Both the position numbers and the translations under genes were made by a program. Source: a virus. Taken from it: a stretch of DNA of 64,000 nucleotides. Positions 14,621-26,861 of the stretch are shown in pieces (position 1 is the stretch's first letter; every line of letters begins with the position of its first letter). The stretch spans positions 1 through 64,000 of the IMG/VR virus record IMGVR_UViG_3300021964_000052; one strand, 5' to 3'. Below the pieces are notes generated by a model that was not told where the DNA came from, did no database searches, and saw nothing but the letters and a program-made list of their open reading frames with translations.

Positions 14621-17600
14621 CTAGTCTTTTAATTTATTCTCTAACTCTTCTACTTTACTTGATAATTCTTTTACTGCTTCAATTAATACTGCTGTTAGTT
14701 TATCATATTTAACGCCTAAATACCCTCCGTGCATTTCTCCTACAACTTCAGGAAGTACGTGTTTAACGTCTTGTGCTACAACTCCTATATCATGACCTTT
14801 AAATGTATGTACATTTTCATTTCCAGCTTTCCAATCGAAGTATACTCCTCTTAATTTATGAATTTTTTCTAAAGGACTATTAATAATTTTAATATTTTCT
14901 TTTAATCTATTATCAGATGAAGCAAATGCTGTAATATTTCCTGTTGCTGTTATCGCACCTCCTACCTCTAACTGTGCACCAGTTGTCGTAACTGGCATCT
15001 TAACATATTTAGAAGTAGCTGAGATTACCTGCATACCGCCGGCTGTTATCTCTGAAAATTCTAACGCTGTACCAGCAGCAGCTGAAACCGTTACTGCGGA
15101 ACATATTGGAGGTCTATAATCAACCGATAAAACGTTAAGTCCTCCTCCACCATTTGAAGCATAAGCTGAGATAACAATACTTTTTATAAAAGTTCTCACA
15201 CTATAAGATGCTCCTAGCTGTAGAGTTACGCCGTTGAAGTTAATATCTAGATTTCCAGTATCTAGAGTTATAACTTCATCTCCTGATCCTGAGTTACCAA
15301 AATTATATAGTTTGGTTTGTATAGTAGAAATAGAACCTTGATAATTTTTACGTAGTTCTGCTCCTACAGTTATACCTACAGTATGAGATACAGATCCATT
15401 TCCGTAAGGATCGTAGGGGCTAAATTCTGATTCAATGTAATGTGAAGTTAATTGAGGATTTATAGTAGCAGAAAAAGAAGCATTAACATTATCATAAGCA
15501 GATGTTACTGCTGATGATGAAGGAGGTGTAGTATCACTGTTATATAAAGGACCACTAAAGTTAAAAGTAACATATCCTGAAGTAGAGTTACTAAATCCAG
15601 TTCCGTTATTTGTATTACTGATAGTTCCTGTCATAGTTAAAGGAGCTCCAGTATTAGTTGCAGATAACGAAGTGTTTCTATTTATTCTAACTCTAGCATC
15701 ACTACCAGAGTAAATTGTTATAGAGGGTGCATCTCCTGCGACTATTTCTATAGAGTCGTTACCGTCAGAACCAGTAGCAACTAATTCATTTCCTGTAACT
15801 GTAAATCCTGCTATAGTACCTCCAGATGCATTAATAGTTCCTTCAATATTAGCATCTGTCGCCAGTACTGAACCATCGGCAGCAACTGCGAATTTAGGAT
15901 TTGCAGTATTCGGGACTGTTATTGTAGAACCTACGATAGAACCACTTACACTTAATGATGAACCGTCAAACTCTACAAAGTTATTTGCAGTACCTGCTTT
16001 AAAACTTCCATCAGCAAACCATTTGTTGTTTGCATTGAGGTATAATCCGTCGTCTGAGCCACTTACATTAGATCCGAAATAAAAATTATTAGCATTTAAT
16101 TTACCGGATAGATTAATATTACCTGAGAATGTACCGGCTGTTGCTGTTATATTCCCAGTTATGGTTGCACTAGTAGCAGTTAATGCTCCTGCTTTAGTAA
16201 CCTGGAATTCTGCACTACCTTGTGTAGCATGACCAATCCACATATCTCCATCTGATGCAACTCTAAATATGTCATTTCCTGAACCTATACTTAAACTACC
16301 ACCAGTAATAGAAGGAGCAGAAAAAGATCCTCCACTTAAGGTCATATTCTCAGCATTTATATTACCAGCAAAGTATCCTTCTGAAGCTGATATTATCCCG
16401 TCTACAATTAATTCTGATTCAGATGCATCCCAGGCTAAACCTCCAGTTGATCCACTTAAATAGAAATCTCCATTACTAGCCATGTAAGTTGCCCAGTGGG
16501 AGGCTGAATGGAATCCTAAATAATTACTTCCTATATATAGTCCAGGAGTAGAAGAAGGTATTGCAGCCTTTACAACACTACCTGAAACATTAGTAAATGT
16601 TCTATTATCTAAATTAGTAACATCAGTAGTTAAGTTATTAATATTACTTGTATTAGTAGAAGCACTTGCGGTAGCTTGATTTGCTGTGCTTTGTGCATCA
16701 TTTATCGCATCGTAAGTGGCACCTGAGCTAATAACTATAGAACCGGCTATATCGGCATTAGATGCTGTTAAGTTTCCTTCTGCATCTACATTAAAATTAC
16801 TTCCGATAGCTATGGTACCCCCAGTAATTGCTCCTTTAAACGTCGCTCCACTGTTGTCTATTACAAACTCTGTACTATGTATTGAACCTGCTTTTGCAAA
16901 AGTTATACCGCTAGTGGTAAACCCGCTAGTATCTTTTGCAGAACCTGAGCTAAATATGGCATCACTGTCGATATTCCATCCACCAATCGTACCGTCTGTA
17001 GCAGTAATAGTACCGTTAATAGTTGCATTAGTAGCTGTTAATGCTCCTGCTGGTGTAACTCTAAAAGGTGCTGATGTAAATGTGGCATGCCCTAGAGAGA
17101 TACCGTTGTTATTTGCTTTAAATATATTATTTGAAGTAGTTCCAATTTCAATAGTAGAACCAGAAATTAACCCTCTAAATGTAGCATCACCGTCGGAAGC
17201 TATTTTAAATTGTTTTGCTCCGATAAACCCTGCTCCTAATGTTATCTGTCCATCTGAAGAAGCAAATGTATCATCGGCAAGTTCTGTACCTCTATAAATG
17301 GCGTTTGAGTCGATTGTCCATCCTCCGACTGATCCTTTTGTTTTAACTAAAGTTTCAGGGGCGATATGAACTCTATCAACTATTATTTCGTTGGTACCTG
17401 CTCCGGTCCAATTTAGTATAATAGGAGAGGCATAAACAGCTGATTCGGTTGGTGTATAGTAAAATAAGTATTCAGTAAATGAAGTACCTAAACCAATATC
17501 ATCTAAATCTAATGCAGCTCCATTTGAAGCTGTTGCAAAGGATGAGATTTGTCTTGTATCTTCTACAACACCGTCTTCAGAGCTTCCTGCCTCATTAGAT

Positions 17601-20600
17601 ATATGTGTTTTACCGGCTGGTAGCTCACTGTCTAATTCTTGCATTCTAAAATGGAATCCGGAAGAAAGTGTAGTATCTGATTTTACTCTAAGAGAGATTA
17701 AATATCTTGCATCAGGGTTAACTTTAAAAGCTGGCCATCCGGCTCCTATGCTATTATCTGTAGAGCTATATATTTTTAACTGAGTTTTAGCAGCATCTGC
17801 ATAAGAAATATTTGATGTAGTAGAACTTCCATAAACAGCTTTAATGCCTCCTGGTCTACCATCTAAACCTGCAACTGTAAGATCTGGGTTAAAGTTTACT
17901 GCTCCAGCTCCTAGTATGTCAGCTTGATTGATTGTATTATCTTCAGTTAAATCTGTTGCACCTACTCTTACTGTACCTTTAAAAAATGCATCACTTCCTG
18001 TTACAACAAAACTTGGAGAAAATATACTACCCTGTTTAAAGTCGATAAACATACCATCATCAGAATAAATTTCTGATTCATCTGGTCCGTCATAGTTAGT
18101 GGATACTAGCGCATTCGCTGCTATAAGGTTGGTAACGATTGCTTCATTACCTATATAAGTTGTATTATTACTAGAATTTATTGCATCAATTGCAGCCATT
18201 GCTCCTAAACTACTACTTAAAGTAGCTACAGAAGCGCTAGACTCTGATTGTAATGAACCGGTTGCTACATCTAAAGCTGCTTGTGCTGTTTCTTCAGCTG
18301 CTGCTTGGGCTTGAGAAGCAGATAATGAAGCCGTTAAGGCAGTTTGATCTATACTACCTTCTAATATACTAGAAGAAGCATTTAAATTACTAGTAGCAGT
18401 ATCGATAGCACTAGAACTTGCTTCTGCTGCTGAACCGCTAAGGTCTGTATGTGATGCTACATTACCTGCTGTTACTGTTATTGAACCTCTAATTGTTAGA
18501 GATTCCTCTGAGGCATCCCATTTTAATTGATCCCCTAATGAGAAGTCTCCTGTGTTGTCTAAATAGAAGCCGGTTGAACCACTGTAGTAGTCACCATCTC
18601 CTACATATACCTTATTAGATTGGATTTGAACTCCTCCTATATCACCGGCTGTAGCTCTGATTGTTCCTTTGACATCTAGGTTTCCTGCTGCACTATCCCA
18701 CGCTAAGTAACCTCCTGTAGATCCGGTAAGGAAGAAATTACCGTTATTAGCCATGAAAGTTTTCCATTCATTATCTTTATAGAATCCTAAATTAGTAGAA
18801 CCTAAATAAAGACCATCAGATGAAGATACAGGTACTTTAACCAATCTACCTCTATCGTTTGTAAATACTCTATCATCTAATAATTGAGTAGTACTAGCAA
18901 ACGAGCCAGAGTTAGTAGCAATAGATGCAGAAGCATAATCTACTGATTCACTATAAGCATTACTTGCAGATACCGACCCTGTAGCTACTGCATTTACTCT
19001 TGCTTCTTCAGCAGCATTAGATCCTGAAGTAACTGCATCTGCTACGTTTGTAGTAGTAGCAGCATTACCTCCAATAACATTAATATCACCTGACACAGTT
19101 AATGTACTTCCATCCCAATAGATATATTGCGGTGATGCAACTCCTGTTCCTGTCCCTACTCTAAATTTACCTTCTCCATTAACATATAAACCGGTGTTAG
19201 CAGTTTCTGTTATATTAGTAGCTGTTGTACCAATTCTTATCGAACCGCTGTCGAAAGAACTAGAGATAATCATGTTATCGGTTTTTAATCCGAAATCTTC
19301 TACTCTTATTTGAAGATTACCATCATCTGCGTTATCTAAAGTTAGGTAGTTATTTTGACCGCCTACTTTAAATGCAGCGTTTGTATACCAGTAGTTATTA
19401 TTATTAATATGAATACCATCGTTAGACCCTTGAACATCTCTACCAATAGATACTTTTTGTCCTGTTTCTATTCCTCCTTGTACAGTTGCTACATGAAGTA
19501 TACCTGCTATTGAACCTGTTTGTGCAGTAATAGTTCCTCTAAAGAATCCATTTTCAGTATAAATACCAAATCCTGGTTCATCATCTCCATAAAGGTAAGG
19601 TGAAGCTAATCCGCTTAAATCACCTAATCTAGTCTTTAAAGATAGGTCGTAAACTCCTGATCCAGTTCTTTCTACTATATCTATAAACGGAGTATACAAA
19701 TCATTTGGATTTGCATTGGCTAAAATATACCCAGAAGATACATCTTGTATGTTTGATAAGAACCAAAAATCTATAGCTGAGTTAGTAGTATCGGTTGCTG
19801 CGCTTTGAGTTTGAAAAAAGTCTTGGTGTAGCTCGATAGGGAATGTATGTAGGTCTCCGTTTACAGTTGGAGTATCATTTACCTTAAATCTTACCCATTC
19901 GTCTGTTCCATCTATAAGAGCAACAATATAACTTTGTTTATCAAATAGTGATAAGAAGCTTCCTCTATCTGTTCCATTGATATCAGTATCGTAAACTTGC
20001 AGCGATGTAGAACCTGTTATGTTGGTAGTTATGTGAGTAGAGCCACTTAAGAATTTATACTCACCGTTATCATCAGGAGTCCCGGTAACATTATATTGAT
20101 AAGGGAATTTATCATTATAGTCAGTACCGGTTGCGAATTTACCAGTTGAGACAAATACTTGACCTTCGTTATAAGGTTTAGCTTCGGAAACTAATCCAGC
20201 TAAAAATTCTCTATCTAAATCTATCTTTAACACATCATCCCCCGCATTATGAGGTGCTGGTTGTGTATCGCCAAAGTCTCTAATTACATTTAAAGAAGCT
20301 GAAGCGTCTGTACCAGAGCCGGAAATTCCAGTAATCTTCATTCTTTCATCTCCGATTTTAATTACATCTTGTATAATTAAAGATCCCGTACTATCGATAG
20401 TTATAGTACCGCTTTCACCTGTTCCTGCAGTTGGCATAGCTATATCAGAGCTAAGAACTGAGATTGAGCTAGATATTGAAGACGGGCCTATTGAACCATA
20501 TTCTCTTCCTACGTAAAGCTCTCCTGCTAGACCGTCTGGGTCTATAGCTGGATTACCAGATCCTGATATTGAACCTGTAATATATGATAAAGTAGGATCT

Positions 20601-22447
20601 TCGCTAAATCTTTTAGAACCAGTCACATAAAGGTATTCAACAGAAAAGCCAGTATCATCTACTTTCTTAGCCATTAATATTTCTCCTCTAGCAAAACCAC
20701 TTGCGTTAGCAACTGACATTGTAGTATCGGTAGCGGACATAGTTACTGAACCGGCTAATACTACACTACCACTTCTTAAAGCTTGTAATGTAGTTCCATT
20801 TGATACCATTAATTGTCCACCGACAACGTTAACAGATTCTTTTTCAAATACTGTTGTTCTCAGCGTTCCTCTAACTCTTACATTTTCAAATTCAGCGGAA
20901 CCATTACCTAGAGTATCTAATCTATATCCTTTTAATCCGCTTACAAAGTCAGAGGATTCTATTCTTCCTGATGAATGTAGTACTAATCCTGTCTCACCTT
21001 CTGCATATTGTCCACCGAATCCAGAATTAGGAATAGATCTAATTTGAGTATTAGTAACCTCCCATCCTGCTATTTTATTTCCTTGTTGTCCGAACATTGC
21101 AATGGAAGAAGATATATCTGTCCCTTGTCCGTCAAATATTTTTAATCCGTATAAGTCTCCTGCAGCATTAGATATTTCTCCTAGTCTAATTATTTCTGCT
21201 GAACCTGTATCGTAAATTTGTATGCGTTGAGTACTAGAATCTATGTCGATAAAATTCGTGTCTAACTTAAATACCTCTGTCTTAATATCAACACCATTGG
21301 TTGAATCAAACCTTACGTAGTTAGTATTATCTTTAGTTAGGTCCAGGGTAGGAACTGTGTTGTTCATACCTATAATAATACCTGCAGTAGAGTCCTGGTC
21401 AAATGTTGTTTTTGATCCCATACGGATAAAGTTATCCGTTGCACCACCCTGTATTACTACTTTATTAGCTGAACCGATATCTATACGAGATATATCTCCG
21501 TACATTACAATATTACCTTCTCCAAGTGACATAGATGCTTGAGTAGAAGATAATTCTATGTTTGTAGCGTCTAATTCAAATCCACTTGTAAGAATATTAA
21601 CATTGGACCCGTCATACTTAATAAAGTTTGTTGAACCGTTACCGGCATAAAATCTAGGAGTGCCTGAGTTTTCCTGTAGCTGAATACCCTTAGAGGCAAA
21701 GGATGCACTGTGGATTGTTATACTACCGTCAGATGAGTCTATTATTAGATCATCTTTAAATATTCTAGATGAGTTAATTTCCCATCCTGCTATTTTACCT
21801 CCGGTAAATAATACAGCTGAACCAGTTATATCACCGCTTCCCTGTACTATAAAATTATTAGAGTTAATAAATGTACCAGCATTTGTTGGTGAACCACTTA
21901 TAAAGATACTAGAAGCAAATGCTCCTCCGGGTCTAGAAACTAAAACATCATCTTTAATTTCAAATCCTCCTATAAGACCGGATGATGCTGTAATAGATCC
22001 TTCTAACCTTGCTCCGGAAGCAATAAGTTGTCCACTAGAAGATACGGCATATGTAGAACCAAAATGTTGATAGAAAGGGTATCCCTTACTCTCATCTGGT
22101 TCTAAAGTAATATAGTATTCATCTGCTAAAAGTCTAGATGAAACTCCAACTGTTGATCCAGGGGCTTTATTTTTATCGTATAAGGAAGAAGAACGAAAAT
22201 CTATTACTAATGTACTTCCTGTAATTTGTCCATCTCCAAGAAAAATATCTGCTACACTACCTCCATCAGTAAGGAAGTTACCGAATGCTTCGGAACCTAC
22301 AGATATATCTTGTTCTTCACCATTAGCCTTATAAAGTACTAATATGTTATTGTTAAGTGAACTTGAGTAATAAAACGATCTAAAATTCGCATCTACCTCT
22401 TCATGAGTTAGAGGTTCACCTTTAATATCTCTAAACGTTAAAGCCAT
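14621..22447 (-). CDS. giant tail fibre with C-terminal S74 intramolecular chaperone
   Basis: 2608 residues. The N-terminus ([31 protein letters not shown]) is similar to that of the collar-domain fibre at 22471, pointing to a shared docking site. The shaft has dozens of repeats such as [25 protein letters not shown] and [11 protein letters not shown], typical of trimeric beta-helical fibres. Residues about 1450-1530 contain an Ala/Ser-rich stretch that may be a coiled coil. The last 100 residues form a Peptidase_S74 chaperone: [10 protein letters not shown] contains the catalytic Ser, followed by GVVAQDV, PEVV and [16 protein letters not shown]74 domains assemble the trimer and then cut themselves off, so the mature fibre would lose this end. 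Probably the main host-recognition fibre. Confidence 0.9.
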   Translation of the reverse strand: MALTFRDIKGEPLTHEEVDANFRSFYYSSSLNNNILVLYKANGEEQDISVGSEAFGNFLTDGGSVADIFLGDGQITGSTLVIDFRSSSLYDKNKAPGSTVGVSSRLLADEYYITLEPDESKGYPFYQHFGSTYAVSSSGQLIASGARLEGSITASSGLIGGFEIKDDVLVSRPGGAFASSIFISGSPTNAGTFINSNNFIVQGSGDITGSAVLFTGGKIAGWEINSSRIFKDDLIIDSSDGSITIHSASFASKGIQLQENSGTPRFYAGNGSTNFIKYDGSNVNILTSGFELDATNIELSSTQASMSLGEGNIVMYGDISRIDIGSANKVVIQGGATDNFIRMGSKTTFDQDSTAGIIIGMNNTVPTLDLTKDNTNYVRFDSTNGVDIKTEVFKLDTNFIDIDSSTQRIQIYDTGSAEIIRLGEISNAAGDLYGLKIFDGQGTDISSSIAMFGQQGNKIAGWEVTNTQIRSIPNSGFGGQYAEGETGLVLHSSGRIESSDFVSGLKGYRLDTLGNGSAEFENVRVRGTLRTTVFEKESVNVVGGQLMVSNGTTLQALRSGSVVLAGSVTMSATDTTMSVANASGFARGEILMAKKVDDTGFSVEYLYVTGSKRFSEDPTLSYITGSISGSGNPAIDPDGLAGELYVGREYGSIGPSSISSSISVLSSDIAMPTAGTGESGTITIDSTGSLIIQDVIKIGDERMKITGISGSGTDASASLNVIRDFGDTQPAPHNAGDDVLKIDLDREFLAGLVSEAKPYNEGQVFVSTGKFATGTDYNDKFPYQYNVTGTPDDNGEYKFLSGSTHITTNITGSTSLQVYDTDINGTDRGSFLSLFDKQSYIVALIDGTDEWVRFKVNDTPTVNGDLHTFPIELHQDFFQTQSAATDTTNSAIDFWFLSNIQDVSSGYILANANPNDLYTPFIDIVERTGSGVYDLSLKTRLGDLSGLASPYLYGDDEPGFGIYTENGFFRGTITAQTGSIAGILHVATVQGGIETGQKVSIGRDVQGSNDGIHINNNNYWYTNAAFKVGGQNNYLTLDNADDGNLQIRVEDFGLKTDNMIISSSFDSGSIRIGTTATNITETANTGLYVNGEGKFRVGTGTGVASPQYIYWDGSTLTVSGDINVIGGNAATTTNVADAVTSGSNAAEEARVNAVATGSVSASNAYSESVDYASASIATNSGSFASTTQLLDDRVFTNDRGRLVKVPVSSSDGLYLGSTNLGFYKDNEWKTFMANNGNFFLTGSTGGYLAWDSAAGNLDVKGTIRATAGDIGGVQIQSNKVYVGDGDYYSGSTGFYLDNTGDFSLGDQLKWDASEESLTIRGSITVTAGNVASHTDLSGSAAEASSSAIDTATSNLNASSSILEGSIDQTALTASLSASQAQAAAEETAQAALDVATGSLQSESSASVATLSSSLGAMAAIDAINSSNNTTYIGNEAIVTNLIAANALVSTNYDGPDESEIYSDDGMFIDFKQGSIFSPSFVVTGSDAFFKGTVRVGATDLTEDNTINQADILGAGAVNFNPDLTVAGLDGRPGGIKAVYGSSTTSNISYADAAKTQLKIYSSTDNSIGAGWPAFKVNPDARYLISLRVKSDTTLSSGFHFRMQELDSELPAGKTHISNEAGSSEDGVVEDTRQISSFATASNGAALDLDDIGLGTSFTEYLFYYTPTESAVYASPIILNWTGAGTNEIIVDRVHIAPETLVKTKGSVGGWTIDSNAIYRGTELADDTFASSDGQITLGAGFIGAKQFKIASDGDATFRGLISGSTIEIGTTSNNIFKANNNGISLGHATFTSAPFRVTPAGALTATNATINGTITATDGTIGGWNIDSDAIFSSGSAKDTSGFTTSGITFAKAGSIHSTEFVIDNSGATFKGAITGGTIAIGSNFNVDAEGNLTASNADIAGSIVISSGATYDAINDAQSTANQATASASTNTSNINNLTTDVTNLDNRTFTNVSGSVVKAAIPSSTPGLYIGSNYLGFHSASHWATYMASNGDFYLSGSTGGLAWDASESELIVDGIISASEGYFAGNINAENMTLSGGSFSAPSITGGSLSIGSGNDIFRVASDGDMWIGHATQGSAEFQVTKAGALTATSATITGNITATAGTFSGNINLSGKLNANNFYFGSNVSGSDDGLYLNANNKWFADGSFKAGTANNFVEFDGSSLSVSGSIVGSTITVPNTANPKFAVAADGSVLATDANIEGTINASGGTIAGFTVTGNELVATGSDGNDSIEIVAGDAPSITIYSGSDARVRINRNTSLSATNTGAPLTMTGTISNTNNGTGFSNSTSGYVTFNFSGPLYNSDTTPPSSSAVTSAYDNVNASFSATINPQLTSHYIESEFSPYDPYGNGSVSHTVGITVGAELRKNYQGSISTIQTKLYNFGNSGSGDEVITLDTGNLDINFNGVTLQLGASYSVRTFIKSIVISAYASNGGGGLNVLSVDYRPPICSAVTVSAAAGTALEFSEITAGGMQVISATSKYVKMPVTTTGAQLEVGGAITATGNITAFASSDNRLKENIKIINSPLEKIHKLRGVYFDWKAGNENVHTFKGHDIGVVAQDVKHVLPEVVGEMHGGYLGVKYDKLTAVLIEAVKELSSKVEELENKLKD

Positions 22448-22470
22448 CTATTTTCTTTAAATTAAGTTAA

Positions 22471-24084
22471 CTAGGCTCCTGTATACATTATATAAGAAAG
22501 AGCAAAGTAAACTGGTATATTGTTAGCAGAACCTATAGTATGTGTATGACTACCATCTGCTGGTGTATTAGCATTTGTTGTTCCATTTCTATAATAAACC
22601 CAATCGTTGTCGTTATCTGAATCTCCACTACCTCTATAGTTAGTAGGTCCGACATAATCAGCACCTGTTATAGTTCCTGAAGAACCTTGTCCTGGGTTAG
22701 AAGATTCTATGTAATATGAATCTTTATAAGTATGGGTATGTGCAGGTATCTGTCCAGCAGTTAAAGTATGTGCACCTGTAGTGCCTCCATGATCATGAGT
22801 ATTACTACCTCCTGTACTTCCTGTCTGGTAAGTATTACCTGCTCCTATAATAAACCTATCTGTAAGGTTTGGTGTACCACTAGTACCGTCACATAAATGC
22901 CAACCTGCAGGTATAGATGAATCATTACCTGACCACATTATTATTGCTCCAACAGGAACAATTCCTGCTGATCTATATTTAACTTGATTAGATTCTAAGA
23001 CTAAAACGTCATAACTAATTCCTGCTGTTCCTTGTCCTATATTTGATAATCCAACAGTTCCATCAACGTGTAATCCTCCTGAACCAGAAAGTGCAGAGTT
23101 AACATTTAATGAACCTGTAACTGTTGCGCTTCCCCCTATATTTAAATTTCCTGAACCGGTAATACTACCGCTTACAGTTAATGTATGATCAGCTATAAAA
23201 TTATTATCTGATATAGCTACTGAACCATCTGCTCTGAAAGAAGCTACATTTATATGGTAAGCAGCATCATGACTTCCAGTTGCATATCCACTTAGTATAC
23301 TAAAGGTATCTTGTGCATTCCCTATACTTCCTGTTTCTGTTTGAATTCCAACAACAACGTGTCCGCCATTTGGTCCTTCTATAAATAAACCTCTAGAATT
23401 ACCAGGTAAGTTTTGAGTTGTTACATTATTCTCTATTCTAGTATCAGAAGAGTTAAAACTACCGATTAATGATCTGTAAGAATCAGATAAGATATTTCCT
23501 ACTGCTATACTACCGCTAAAGTTATAATTACCTGCTGAGGTATCTGTAGTATTAAATCCAATATCTCCATTACCTTTTAATCTTAATACTTCATCTGTAT
23601 TGCTAGTTTTGAAAACTATATCTGAGTTATCGTTATCTATATTGTGTCTAATAATCAGATCGTCACTTCCTTCATCTATAAAGATAGAGGAGGAAATACT
23701 TGCACTAATAAGTCTTAATTCTGATTCGTTTAATATTACACTACCGTCATAAACATTAATTCTTTCTCCTGCATTTACAGTTGCAGTACCAATACCTAGG
23801 GCATTGAAAGAGCTATCAAAAATAAAATTTGATGAAGCTCCAAAGTTTCCTGAGTTATTAAATTGGACTTGTTTATTAGCACCTGCAACGCCAGAAGTAG
23901 ATCCTGAAGCATCTAAGGGTATTGATACAGATGAAGGTCCTTGAATAGAGCTCCCTGTATAATGTAATGTAAGTGTACTGTTGGTATTAGATAAAGATGC
24001 AGAATAAAAAAATGAACTTAAGTTTACGTCCATTTCATTGTAACTTAGTGCTGCTCCTTTATTTACTCTGAGTGTTATTGCCAT
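22471..24084 (-). CDS. tail fibre/collar protein with phage tail collar domain
   Basis: 537 residues. Residues 1-35 (MAITLRVNKGAALSYNEMDVNLSSFFYSASL) match the docking segment of the giant fibre. The middle is a beta-rich shaft (GNLNIGGSATVTGSLNVNS). From about residue 375 a Tail_Collar-type domain follows: VPVGAIIMWSG, GWHLCDGTSGTPNLTDRFI, then His-rich loops GGSNTHDHGGTTGAHTLT, IPAHTHTY and DGSHTHTIG, ending NIPVYFALSYIMYTG. The His-rich loops of T4 gp12-type proteins coordinate metals in the trimer and bind surface glycan. Likely a short tail fibre. Confidence 0.85.
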   Translation of the reverse strand: MAITLRVNKGAALSYNEMDVNLSSFFYSASLSNTNSTLTLHYTGSSIQGPSSVSIPLDASGSTSGVAGANKQVQFNNSGNFGASSNFIFDSSFNALGIGTATVNAGERINVYDGSVILNESELRLISASISSSIFIDEGSDDLIIRHNIDNDNSDIVFKTSNTDEVLRLKGNGDIGFNTTDTSAGNYNFSGSIAVGNILSDSYRSLIGSFNSSDTRIENNVTTQNLPGNSRGLFIEGPNGGHVVVGIQTETGSIGNAQDTFSILSGYATGSHDAAYHINVASFRADGSVAISDNNFIADHTLTVSGSITGSGNLNIGGSATVTGSLNVNSALSGSGGLHVDGTVGLSNIGQGTAGISYDVLVLESNQVKYRSAGIVPVGAIIMWSGNDSSIPAGWHLCDGTSGTPNLTDRFIIGAGNTYQTGSTGGSNTHDHGGTTGAHTLTAGQIPAHTHTYKDSYYIESSNPGQGSSGTITGADYVGPTNYRGSGDSDNDNDWVYYRNGTTNANTPADGSHTHTIGSANNIPVYFALSYIMYTGA

Positions 24085-24086
24085 GG

Positions 24087-25130
24087 TTATATATCTAGTT
24101 TTACTACAATAGTTGTATCGTTATCAGGCGATTTAGGTACCGGTTGACCAAGCTTCGCTACTGCTATTAACTCATTAGTATCGTTATATAGCCCTACAGT
24201 TGTCATATAAGGCTTAAACATACTACCGGTTATTATATCTGCTAAAGATCCACTTGTATCTTTTAATGCAGATGGATTTTGTGTAAAATTATATTCACTT
24301 TCTTTAACTCTACAATGGTAGTTATATGTATAAATAGGTTGAGAAGATTTCCAAGACAGACTACCACTAAAGTAATTTCTGTAATAATCTCCTACTGCAG
24401 GGTTAGATATAATAACTAGTCCGTGAGAGTAAATAATATTTCCAACTACTCTTTGAGGGAGAGAAGAAGAAAGGATTAAATTTCCGTTTCCATCATCTAT
24501 AAGGTCTGTGTCATATTGATCTGGTCCGCCAACTATAAACTCTTCTTCAAGTTCATTAACATAATCTCCTTCATTATCTATATAATCTCCGTCATCAAGT
24601 ATATCGGTAGAGCCGTATAGAGTTTCTACTTCTTCAAAAAAGCTTTCAGAAACAAAGTTACCAGATGCATCAGATGCAGTAAATATATAATTAGATCCAG
24701 ATCCTTCTATGTCTGGTGATATACGTACACTACCGGGTTTAATGTGTAATCCAAATAAATTTTGAGGAATAGAGATAACGGTAAATTCTGACTGTGCTCT
24801 TCTTTGATTTTCGGTATAAGAACTTTGAAGATAATTTTCAAAAACAGATCCAGTCAGCTCTTGAGAGCTAGTAGCTGGTAGACCGTTATGAAATCCTGAG
24901 TAATATAGATGGTGAATACTATTATAAACTAATCTAGAGTAGTGTTCGTAATTCGTTCCTAAAAGTCGAACATCACTGCCGCTAGGAAGAAAATCTCCAG
25001 ACCCAGATATACCTACATATGTTTCAACACCATAGTCATCATGCTGACTTCCACTTACTATAAAGCTTTTATGAGCAGTATAGGTGGTTATAAATGCATC
25101 TTGTTTGTTGAATTTTTTGTAAGCGCTCAT
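24087..25130 (-). CDS. virion structural protein, paralogue of 25134
   Basis: 347 residues, beta-rich, no membrane segment. The C-terminus (TTVGLYNDTNELIAVAKLGQPVP...VVKLDI) is clearly related to the C-terminus of the next gene upstream (TSVGLYNENNDLLAVAKLSSP...VRIKLDY), and both contain RVKESEYNFTQNPSAL / RVRNSEFNYSSNPSNI blocks, so they arose by duplication. Such proteins are common among structural genes of marine T4-like phages. Position between baseplate and fibre genes suggests a baseplate or fibre-attachment component. Confidence 0.7.
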   Translation of the reverse strand: MSAYKKFNKQDAFITTYTAHKSFIVSGSQHDDYGVETYVGISGSGDFLPSGSDVRLLGTNYEHYSRLVYNSIHHLYYSGFHNGLPATSSQELTGSVFENYLQSSYTENQRRAQSEFTVISIPQNLFGLHIKPGSVRISPDIEGSGSNYIFTASDASGNFVSESFFEEVETLYGSTDILDDGDYIDNEGDYVNELEEEFIVGGPDQYDTDLIDDGNGNLILSSSLPQRVVGNIIYSHGLVIISNPAVGDYYRNYFSGSLSWKSSQPIYTYNYHCRVKESEYNFTQNPSALKDTSGSLADIITGSMFKPYMTTVGLYNDTNELIAVAKLGQPVPKSPDNDTTIVVKLDI

Positions 25131-25133
25131 TCA

Positions 25134-26150
25134 TTAATAGTCAAGTTTGATTCTAACTAGAGCTTCTTTAGTAAAATCTTTTAATAATGGTGAAGATAAT
25201 TTAGCTACTGCTAATAGATCATTATTTTCGTTATATAGTCCAACTGATGTGATATAGCTCTGCGGGTTATTAACCATTACATCATGTCTCAATTCTCCTG
25301 AGCCTGTAATATTAGAAGGGTTAGAAGAGTAATTAAATTCACTGTTTCTAACTCTAACGAATACGTAATTAGAAGAAATAGTTTCTTCAGAATTTAGTTT
25401 AAAAGAACTCCCACTTATTATAAGATCAGAAAAGTTTATATTGTTTCTACCGTTTTCAAAAGACGATCCTGTATTGAAAGAAAACTGTGTTAATGTTTCT
25501 GCAAATGCAGTAGGGTTTAAAACTAATATACCTACGTCAGGTAAAAACTTTCCGTATGAACCGAATGATGTACTGTATCCTGTACCTCCATCAAAAGAAG
25601 AACCGTTTGAACCGCTTATGATTTCATAAACTCTACCAGCATCGTTAAATGTTATAGAACTAACATCATTAGAATTATCAGTTAAATGTATATCGTTTGT
25701 ACCGTCGTTTAAGGTTAAGTTTAAAGTTCCTGGTAGAATTTTTTCTTTATATCTAGCTCTATCTACTGATATTACAAAAATACCTTTAGTAGAAGGTGAA
25801 CCTCCAAAGCTAAAATCACTATCTTCGTCTCCTAGTACTAGCGATCTATATTGACCGTAGATAGTAGAAGAAGGTGATTTACCTGCAACGTTACTATTAT
25901 AATCTGTTGAACCTACACCTGTTGAGTTACCGTATGCTACAGAAAACTGTATAGCTGCAGAAGCAGAAGTTGCATTAGCGGATGGATCTTGATGATATAA
26001 ATCTAAATAGTAGTCTCCTGATGTACCTGCAACTTGCGTTGATGATGTATGAAATGAAGTTAATTCATAAGTGTCAGTTGACCATACCGTTGATGATATT
26101 GAATCAGCACTTACTACTACGTCTTCGTTATCGAATCTTTTGAATGACAT
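25134..26150 (-). CDS. virion structural protein, paralogue of 24087
   Basis: 338 residues, beta-rich with Ser/Thr/Gly loops. Shares the NEFNYSSNP-type block and the GLYNENNDLLAVAKL C-terminal block with the adjacent protein; the N-terminal halves differ more. The start codon is ATG at 26150, six bases after the 26157 gene. Function beyond virion structure cannot be read from sequence; a heteromeric baseplate ring is one possibility. Confidence 0.7.
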   Translation of the reverse strand: MSFKRFDNEDVVVSADSISSTVWSTDTYELTSFHTSSTQVAGTSGDYYLDLYHQDPSANATSASAAIQFSVAYGNSTGVGSTDYNSNVAGKSPSSTIYGQYRSLVLGDEDSDFSFGGSPSTKGIFVISVDRARYKEKILPGTLNLTLNDGTNDIHLTDNSNDVSSITFNDAGRVYEIISGSNGSSFDGGTGYSTSFGSYGKFLPDVGILVLNPTAFAETLTQFSFNTGSSFENGRNNINFSDLIISGSSFKLNSEETISSNYVFVRVRNSEFNYSSNPSNITGSGELRHDVMVNNPQSYITSVGLYNENNDLLAVAKLSSPLLKDFTKEALVRIKLDY

Positions 26151-26156
26151 ATCTTA

Positions 26157-26819
26157 TTAATTGTTTACTTTAGTTACTGTTACAGGAATAGTAATTCTAG
26201 CTCCTGAATCTCTACCTATTAATGTAATAGTGGTTTGTAGTTGAGATCTAGAAGAACCGAATAATGTGTTAACTGTAGTAGCACTGAGGTTAATAGTTGT
26301 TCCGATTACTGTCTTAGATACATTAGTACCTAAAGTAGTTTGTGTATTTAATCTTTCTGCTTCTGCTGTTTGAATACCAACACCAGAAAACGATGACATA
26401 AGTCTTGCGTCTGCTATAGTTGCTGTATACCCACCTGATTCAAATGTTTGTGAAGCACCTAGATAGTTTAAAGTTTGAGGAGTAATCGCAAGAGATGCTC
26501 CTTGTTTTAATGTTATAGAAGCATATCCTGCCTCTAATATAGGAAGTTTTGCTGTACCTCTTGGCAGAGTAGCAAGCTTATATTTCATTACCTGAGTCTC
26601 ATCAGGGAAAGCTTCCAGTAGTGGCATGTTTTCAATAGCTTCGCCATAGTAAGCAGAACCTGAAGGATGAGTTGGATTATAAAGTGTATAATCTATTTCA
26701 TCATCAGCTAAAGCAAATTGTGTAATTTTAAAAGAGCCATCTCCTCTTGCTAGAAGCTCTCTTCCTTTCTTTGTTAAAATTGCGTCGACTGTTACGACGG
26801 AGTTATTTAAGTATCCCAT
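26157..26819 (-). CDS. virion structural protein
   Basis: 220 residues beginning MGYLNNSVVTVDAILTKKGRELLARGDGSFKITQFALADDEIDY. This N-terminal block (ILTKKGRELLA..FKITKFALGDDEIDY) is one I recall as recurrent in structural proteins of large marine myoviruses. The remainder is beta-rich and Thr-rich (TTINLSATTVNTLFG, TTITLIGRDSGARITIPV), perhaps an Ig-like fold. It has a 42-base AT-rich leader containing TATATTTATA, a possible weak promoter. Confidence 0.7.
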   Translation of the reverse strand: MGYLNNSVVTVDAILTKKGRELLARGDGSFKITQFALADDEIDYTLYNPTHPSGSAYYGEAIENMPLLEAFPDETQVMKYKLATLPRGTAKLPILEAGYASITLKQGASLAITPQTLNYLGASQTFESGGYTATIADARLMSSFSGVGIQTAEAERLNTQTTLGTNVSKTVIGTTINLSATTVNTLFGSSRSQLQTTITLIGRDSGARITIPVTVTKVNN

Positions 26820-26861
26820 TTGTTCTTATGTTATATTATATAAATATATGAATTTAATCTT

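Noticed and set aside
16716-17297. 193-codon plus-strand open frame inside the giant fibre gene
   Set aside because: Shadow of the repetitive fibre coding; Pro/Val/Ile-rich, no start context, antisense to a well supported gene.
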